From Stenogyne calaminthoides (taxonomy: Eukaryota > Streptophyta > Magnoliopsida > Lamiales > Lamiaceae): a DNA stretch of 64,000 nucleotides. How positions within the stretch are numbered: position 1 is the first letter of the stretch; each line of letters opens with the position of its first letter. The notes beneath the pieces were generated by a model that searched no databases, was not told the origin of the DNA, and saw only the letters and a program-made list of their open reading frames with translations. The DNA lies in assembly GCA_037126765.1 (NCBI GenBank), contig JBBCBC010000033.1:14336085-14400084 (forward strand), written 5' to 3'. Both the position numbers and the translations under genes were made by a program. This document shows positions 57,780 through 64,000 of the stretch, piece by piece.

Positions 57780-58902
57780 CAACATAGCCCTTATGAGTGG
57801 AACTGAAATAGCACATGTTGCATGGTACTTAGACAGTGGATGCTCAAGACAGTGGATGCTCACTGACTATGTTGAATAGAAAGGCCCTCATTTAACTTTT
57901 GGAGACAACTCCAAAGGACAGAAAGAAGGATATGGAACACTTGAAGTTGATAATGTTCATATGCATGGTGTATCATATATGTCTGGTTTAAAGCATAACC
58001 TACTTTTTATCAGCCAATTCTGTGATAAATATTCAGTGTTGAATTCTCAAAGAACTTGTGCTATGTGAAATATAATGTTTCACAACAAGTATTACTGACT
58101 GGTACTATAAAATGAAATGTGTATCTTGCTGTTGGAGACTGACTCCTGTAGATACATGTTTAATGGCTAGGAAAGCTACTGAAACCAGTTAGTTATGGCA
58201 CAAAAGACTGAATCACTTGAACTACAAAACCCTGAATAAACTTGCAAGATTAACACTTGTGAGAGGGTTACCTAATGAAGTATTCAGTAAATATCATGTT
58301 TGTGCTGCTTGTCAGAAGGCAAACAAATTAGAGCATCATTCAAAACCAAAGTAGAAGTTTCTACTGATAGAATACTTCAATTGCTACATATGGATCTATT
58401 TGGTCCAATAACACCTGTGAGCACAAATGACAGAAAATATACATTGGTGGTAGTTGATGACTACTCTAGATACGCATGGGTCATATTCTTACTCAGTAAG
58501 AAAGAGACTCAGACAAAACTTTCAGAATTATTGAAAAGACTCAGTAACGAAAAGAATCTGAGTATAGTCAAAATCAGATCAGATAAAGATACTAAATTTA
58601 TAAACCATATTATATCTGATTATTGTGCAGCAAATGGAATAACACGTGAAACATCAGCTGCAAGGACTCCAAAACAGAATGGTGTTACGGAAAGAAGAAA
58701 TAGGACACTGAAAGAAGCTTGAAGGATAATGATTGTTGAAGCTGATATACCAAAGAGATTTTGGGCTGAGGCAGTCAACATTGCATGCTATTCTCAGAAC
58801 AGATCCATGTTGACAAAGAATCAAGGAAAAACTCCATATGAACCGTGGAATGAAAGGAAGCCTCTTGTCTCTTTCTTTCGTGTGTTTGGTTGTAAGTGTT
58901 TT
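57780..58902 (+). pseudogene. B-mid pol: protease and integrase, broken and interrupted
   Basis: The protease motif WYLDSGCSR is at about 57822-57848, but a 16-bp tandem duplication (57833-57864) repeats the active-site codons and destroys the downstream frame. The GAG-pre-integrase domain near 58190-58320 is readable with frameshifts (CAACQ near 58302). Integrase at 58300-58902 has HMDLFGP, a degraded RSDKDT site and NGVTERRNRT, with one TGA at about 58720, and runs to VFGCKCF, where A1-right begins. Confidence 0.87.
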
Positions 58903-60417
58903 TGTAGGTCCCGAACGGGTTTCAGTGAGGGTGGAAGTCTAGAAGGGAGGGGTGAATAGACTTCCAAAACTTTTTGTGGATCAGGTGTGATATGCAAGTA
59001 TGCCCGATCACAGTGCAGTGTGAATCAGTATGGACTTATATCCGACTTACTGATCTGTATGAACCAGATCAGTTCGGCGTTTATCAGTTTAACTGATGGT
59101 GCGGAAGATTAGTTAACCCGTGTGAAAACCAGTTTTACTCAATCAAATTTATGTGCAATCTGTTTTAGATCAGATGACTAAAGTGTCGAGCTGATCAGTT
59201 CAGTAGCTTGATGCTAATCTGAACCAGATTCAGAATATGCATGCAGATAACAAGTAGTGTGCAGTTAAGTGTAAAGCAAGATAAAGGCATACAGATTTAT
59301 TGTGGTTCAGACAACTTGTCCTACGTCCACTCTTCCATATCAGCAGGGGTACCAACTTAACCAACTGGACTTAGTTTAATGTGTTAGTCCAATACAGTAC
59401 AACCAACAGATGTTTCACGATTTCTCACTCAACCGATCCCAGTAATCAGATCTAGAAATCCTAGACTGAAATCTTTCTATAACAAACTTAACCTAACTTT
59501 TGTTTGGGTATAAGATTTGTAATGTTCCAACTGGAATACTATCCTATCTTCTAAGTAGCCTAAGGCTGGAGGATAAGTAATCTATGCTAAGAACAATGGG
59601 ATGAACACTTAAGAGTAAATCTTGAGTTTGTGTTCTTCGTGAGGAAATCTTGATAGTTTGAGCTTGTGTAATGTTTCTGTCACCTTACTAAGAAGGTTTT
59701 ATCCCATATATATAGGCACGAAATCGAACTAGCCATTGGAGAGCAATTTGAATTTTTGTCTAAGTTAGGTAGGTCTGCAGACTGATTTGACGTACTTCAG
59801 AGGCGGCATGGCCGAAAGCATGCAAGCTTGTCCTTTCTAGCCGTTTGACCCTGAAACGCCTTCCTGCAGTTTGTCAGTGCTTCGTACGTGCGTTGTAGAC
59901 TTCTTATTGGCTATCAAGTACACTTTGAAGCGCTTGAATTAGCAAAAAGGTTGACATTCTTCTTGTCTGAACACTTGGCTCGTACTAGGTAACATTGAAG
60001 TAGTCACCTGATGGAGTTGACACAGATCAGTTCGAACACTGATTTGTCTACCTGATTTAGGTCATCTGCTTGTAAGTTGTCTTAGCACAACTTGCTGACC
60101 TTTCCTTGTTGTCATCTGATGTAGGTCTCCTGGACGGTCTTCTGTCTTGAAGTCTTCTGGTCTTCGGCTTGTCTGTTTCATTCATCAGATCTTCAGCATA
60201 TCTGATCTTCAACTTATCTGATCTTCTGATCTTCAAGACTTATCCTATACATATTGAGTTCTCCCTCAATATGTGACCTATCTGTTACATCAGCTGTCTA
60301 TACATTTCAGCTGGTCATCTTATCTGCTATCTAGATCATCAGTCAGCTATCAGATCTGACTGGTACTATTACATTATCTGTTTTGGAACTTCCATCGAAA
60401 CTACAAATTTCCCAACA
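58903..60417 (-). repeat. 3' LTR of A1-right
   Basis: 1,515 bp, TGTAGGTCCC to CCCAACA on the plus strand. The reverse complement matches 3240-4757 nearly end to end. The polypurine tract (CAAAAGGGGGGAAAT on the minus strand) lies at 60418-60432. Confidence 0.92.
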
Positions 60418-60559
60418 ATTTCCCCCCTTTTGATGGAACCAAAACAGTTAATCAGAAAAACAGATAACCAAAAGTAAGTAAACAAATAACAACACACAGT
60501 TCAGAAGACAATGAGAGGTTGTCTTAGGATCAGAAAAAGATAGGATATTTTATTATCAT

Positions 60560-60731
60560 GGATATGTGCTTAGAGATTACAACAAAAAACCTATCATCTG
60601 TGCTTGAATTTCTGGAGCTCCTTCGGATGCCAAACAGTCTGTACATCCACTGCATCAATTGCTCCAATCTGTCTCTCCCAATGATCCCTCCTTTCTTTTC
60701 GAACTCATAGTAAGCTTTCTTAAAACGAATA
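60560..60731 (-). pseudogene. A1-right 3' ORF, C-terminal fragment
   Basis: On the minus strand about 55 codons match the C-terminus of the A2 3' ORF: a Lys-Lys-Gly-Gly-Ile block, a Leu-Met-Gln-x-Met-Tyr-Arg-x-Phe-Gly-Ile block and the Lys-Glu-Leu-Gln segment, with a one-base frameshift near the last. It shows that this tail is conserved between A1 and A2. Confidence 0.75.
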
Positions 60732-62864
60732 TGTTGGTCCCGGTGCTAACGAGTCTCACACGTGTATGGGGGGGGGAATACACGTGTTCAGTGATTTTTA
60801 AAACTTTTCTTTCACTGAGGTCAGATGGGTCAGGTTGTCCTGATGATTTGTCCCTGAGAAGCACAGATCGCCCTGAGTCAAAGTCTACTGAGACAATGAT
60901 CCTGAGCTGCTTTCATAAGCTTCAGATTAGACCAACTGAGCCTGAGTTTTATCAAAGATCCTGAGCAGCTTGGATCAGATAACTATCTTACTGAACCTTC
61001 AGTAGAGTTAGTTCAGTTTGGTAACTATCTATTCTAGCTACTCGTTTTAGCTTTGCTGAAAATCTTCCTTTTAATGAAACAGTGATTAAGGCTGTGATCA
61101 GTTGATGCAAGTTCAGTAGATTGGTTCCAACTGAATATCAGTGAATTATGCTTTCAGTGAAAAACATGCAACAGATAATAATGCAGTATGGAAAGCAAAA
61201 CAACACAGCAATTATAGTGGTTCAGAGACACAAGCTCCTACATCCACTCTCTCTGACCTTCAGAGAAATTCCTTAACCACTTCCTAAAGCTTTCTGGCTG
61301 ACTCACTGCAGCTTACTCACTTTTCTACCTTGAGTTTTCTGGCTGACTCACTGCAGCTTACTAACTCAAACACACACAAGTGTTCAGACTACCACAAGTA
61401 GCTTACTAACTTCTTCTCTAGAGTTTTCTGGCTAACTCACTGTAGCTTACTAACTCTTTACAACTCCAACTCACCAACAAATACACTCAAACTACCTTAC
61501 AAACGGTTTGGGTTTAGGTTTAGTTTCCAACTAGGATGAGATATCCTTTACAATAAGAACAATGCAAAGGCTAGGATATATCTACTAAGCTTTGGATATA
61601 TCTTATCAATCTAGGCTTAGTGAATGAGCTCTCTTCAATGTGAAACACTTGGGAAATTCTAGGTTTTTCGAGTGCTTCAATTTGCAATAATACGAATGAG
61701 CTCTTGAGTTGCTTTCAAATTTCCCGTAACCTCTTAATGTAAAGGGTCATTAGTATTTATAGGCAACTTCACCAAGGTCACTCTTATGGTGTTTGATGAA
61801 GGGCTATTTTTAGGGTTTGAATACTCCCTTGCATGTTTTGGGAATTATGTTTTCATGTAGCCAATCACCACTTTTTGCAGTCTCGAACATAGTACTACTG
61901 ACATGCTTCAGTGACCTATCGCTTTCAGTGTCAGTAAAGTGCAGTGATGTCTTCCTCTGATTGGTTCTTCTCTTCAGTAAATGTAGACAAACATAACGGC
62001 TCTTTTTGGTCAATCTCTCTGAATGAGATAACCTTAAACAACACTTGGACTTAGTTCCTTTTGTCTGCATATGAATGTCTTGGGCAATATCTATTTTTCT
62101 GAATATCCGCGTTTTTCTCAGTTTTGTAGTCTTCAGGTAGATATTATTCAGTGCCTCGGAACATTGAGGGTTATCTTGAGTATTGATATCTTCTTGAGTC
62201 TTCCCATAACTTTGTGTCTTGATGTCTTACATGTCTTGATATCTTGATACTTCAATGTCTTCGATGTCTTGAGTCTTGATGTCTTCTGAGTCTTGATGAC
62301 ATCTTGAGTCTTGATGTCTTGATGTGTCTTGATGACTTTGAGACTTGATGTCTTGATGAGTCTTGATTTCTTGATAACTTCTTGAGTCTTGATTACTTCT
62401 TGAGTCTTTAGTTTCTTGAAACTTCTTGAGTCTTGACTTCTTTAGAAACTTCTTGAGTCTTGATTTCTTGAAACTTTCTTGAGTCTTCCGGTTTCTTGAA
62501 AAACTTTCTTGAGTCTTGATTTCTTGAAACTTCTTGAGTCTTGATTTCTTGAAACTTTCTTGAGTCTTGATTTCTTGAAACTTATTGAGTCTTCAGTTTC
62601 TTCAGAAACTTACTGAGTCTTCAGGTTCTTCAGAAACTTACTGAGTCTTCAGTTTCTTCTGAGTCTTTCAGTTATATACTGAGTCTTCAGAAACTTCAAA
62701 ATCTAACCTGATCTATATCTGCTGACTATACATGGTGCAGATAACATCCTGAACACTCTATCTTTGAATCCTCGACTCGATCTATCAAGATTATCCTGAA
62801 CATGTCATACTCAGGGGTTTTGGGATTTAATCAAAATCTTCTTTATTAAATTCATCTCCCAACA
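60732..62864 (-). repeat. 3' LTR of B-right, expanded
   Basis: 2,133 bp against 1,666 bp in B-mid; most of the extra length is the tandem array at 62220-62700. The minus-strand TATA motif (TATAAATA) is at 61754-61761. The polypurine tract is at 62865-62879. A duplicated block around 'gttttctggctgactcactgcagcttact' recurs three to four times at 61280-61460. Confidence 0.9.
62220..62700. repeat. Tandem array of 'cttgagtcttgatttcttgaaactt'
   Basis: About fifteen degenerate units of 20-30 bp in the U3 part of the B-right LTR, all sharing ttgagtctt, with variants ending in gatgtcttgat, gatttcttgaaac and cagtttcttcagaaac. Confidence 0.88.
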
Positions 62865-63137
62865 ATTTCCCCCGTTTTGATGATGCCAAAACTATCTTGT
62901 TACAAAAACACCTAACCTATACTCAGGTTTCAGTTTTGTCTATTATAATCCAAAATGGCAATTTTCCAACAATTTCAAAACATAAGGCATATCAAACATA
63001 AAAGACATGTAAAAAGATAATGAGATATTATCTTTGAGCATAAGGATAAATTTTCATTGATTGTAAGATCGAGTTCTGATTACAATGAAAATAAAAAACA
63101 AAAATGTAAGTAAAAAGAGTCTTGATCTTCTTCATCT

Positions 63138-64000
63138 TCAGTCTTCATCAACCTCATCCTCAGGCACCTCCAGGTTGAACATCCCATAATACCTTTTCTT
63201 CAGTTCATCCCTTGCTTTGATGATGTCTGGGTTGTTTCCTGTCAGGCCAAGTTGGATGGCATACTGAGCAATCTCTTGAGAAATGGATGTCTCATTCACA
63301 TAACCATTTTCAAGTCTTGGAGCTGGGTAAGTATATGGACCAGGGGCAACTATCTGCGTATTACCTTCATCTGTCAAGTTAATCCAACTTTGCAGGTACT
63401 TAGGATAGAATGTCAATAAATACTCAATGAAGGCTTCATTCATATCCGAGCTGGTCCCCCTCCATTCTCTCAGAATTTCATAGTAGAACCAGAAGGTTCT
63501 CTTGATTCCTCCCACGCATCATTGAACTGAATAGGCATCCATTTGTCAATGTGCGGCCATTTCTGAGCTTTTTCAGTACCCCTCCTCTTGCTCAAGAACT
63601 TCTTGAAACCACTTCTTCTTTTCTGCTCTTCTTCTTTCTTCTTCCTGATTACAGGAACTCCTGATATAGAAGCAACAGTTTTCTTCTCTTTTTCCACTTG
63701 AAGGGTTTTCAGAGCTTTCTTTGTGTTGAAGACTTCTTTATCAGCTTCTTCCTCAGATTCTTCAAAATCAATAATCAATTTCCTCTGAGTAGATTTGGAA
63801 GCTTTAGCTCTTTTCTTTTTCTCCTGCTCTACAAATGCCACAGCCTTTCTCTTAATAGGTTTGACTTGTTCTTCACCGGCTTGGCTTGTTTCCACCATCC
63901 TTCTACCACTCAGTTTCTCAGAAATTGCTTCCTGAATAGTCTGCTCAGATACTTGAGTGTAGATAGGTTCTTCAGCTTCCTTGAATTTGAGCTTCTCAGT
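63138..64000 (-). pseudogene. B-right 3' ORF, C-terminal part, one frameshift
   Basis: On the minus strand a Lys/Glu-rich frame (63898-63470, probably open to the window edge) is followed after a frameshift near 63490 by the conserved C-terminal segment (63515-63138). That segment has TFYPKYLQSW, an IVAPGPYTYPAPR block, LGLTGNNPDI and an acidic end. It matches the plus-strand remnants at 1635-2034 near the other window end. Position after pol and before the 3' LTR is that of the env-like gene of SIRE elements. No membrane segment is visible. Confidence 0.8.

Larger units (their letters stand above)
53563..58902 (+). mobile_element. B-mid: SIRE-type Ty1/copia element, 5' part
   Basis: 5' LTR (53563-55228), Met-type primer site, gag, protease and integrase up to the FGCKCF block, where A1-right is inserted at 58903. 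RT, RNase H and the rest should lie to the right of the window. The candidate target duplication is gagta (53558-53562). B-left and B-right belong to the same family. Confidence 0.88.
58903..60731 (-). mobile_element. A1-right: 3' end of a SIRE-type element
   Basis: 3' LTR, polypurine tract and the C-terminal part of the 3' ORF on the minus strand, cut by B-right at 60732. The candidate target duplication is gtttt (58898-58902). Same LTR subfamily as A1-left, opposite orientation. Confidence 0.88.
60732..64000 (-). mobile_element. B-right: SIRE-type element, 3' end, runs out of the window
   Basis: 3' LTR (60732-62864), polypurine tract, and the 3' ORF that continues past 64000. Inserted in the A1-right 3' ORF; candidate target duplication gaata (60727-60731). 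Same family as B-left and B-mid. Confidence 0.88.

Noticed and set aside
62220..62700. Regular short repeats resembling a CRISPR array
   Set aside because: Units are degenerate and contiguous without unique spacers, and they lie inside a plant LTR.

Overview
This window is nuclear DNA of a flowering plant, probably a eudicot; the species cannot be read from it. It is AT-rich and consists almost entirely of nested LTR retrotransposons. I found no intact host gene, tRNA, rRNA or CRISPR array. I use local names: families A (A1-left, A2, A1-right) and B (B-left, B-mid, B-right) are SIRE/Maximus-type Ty1/copia elements with LTRs of about 1.5-2.1 kb, a long coiled-coil gag and an extra '3' ORF' (env-like by position) after pol. 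C, D and F are other Ty1/copia elements, E is a short LTR element with a Ty3/gypsy-like tail, and G is an LTR fragment.

Left part (1-8675): the 3' ORF and interrupted 3' LTR of B-left are broken at 3240 by A1-left, which runs LTR, Met-tRNA primer site, gag, protease, integrase and stops near 8675. From 8676 to 16331 lies AT-rich sequence with old debris (a LINE scrap, MITE-like inverted repeats, short tandem repeats) and no gene I can defend.

Centre (16332-49391): a four-layer stack in which every layer has a perfect 5-bp target-site duplication. E (minus, ttaat) contains D (minus, caggc), which contains C (plus, atgta), which contains A2 (minus, gtagc). Removing the inner layers gives about 1.6 kb for E, 7.0 kb for D and 8.9 kb for C; A2 is 15.5 kb. 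LTR divergence judged by eye falls inwards: E more than 20 percent, D near 4.6, C near 2.9, A2 near 2.3.

Right part (49397-64000): a second nest, open on the right. The 3' part of F (minus) is cut by G, G by B-mid (plus), B-mid by A1-right (minus) and A1-right by B-right (minus), which leaves the window inside its 3' ORF.

The most interesting stretch is the 3' module of A2 (25854-31290). A long 3' ORF of about 1,170 codons on the minus strand appears to have its own TATA box and a 5'-UTR intron. Head to head with it, about 720 bp away, a plus-strand unit shows a TATA box, an uninterrupted 130-codon ORF and a 3' end with a poly(A)-like signal, antisense to the retrotransposon. This looks like a divergent two-gene cassette carried inside an LTR element. 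All gag-pol frames in the window carry stops, frameshifts or loss of catalytic motifs, so none of the elements looks autonomous now.
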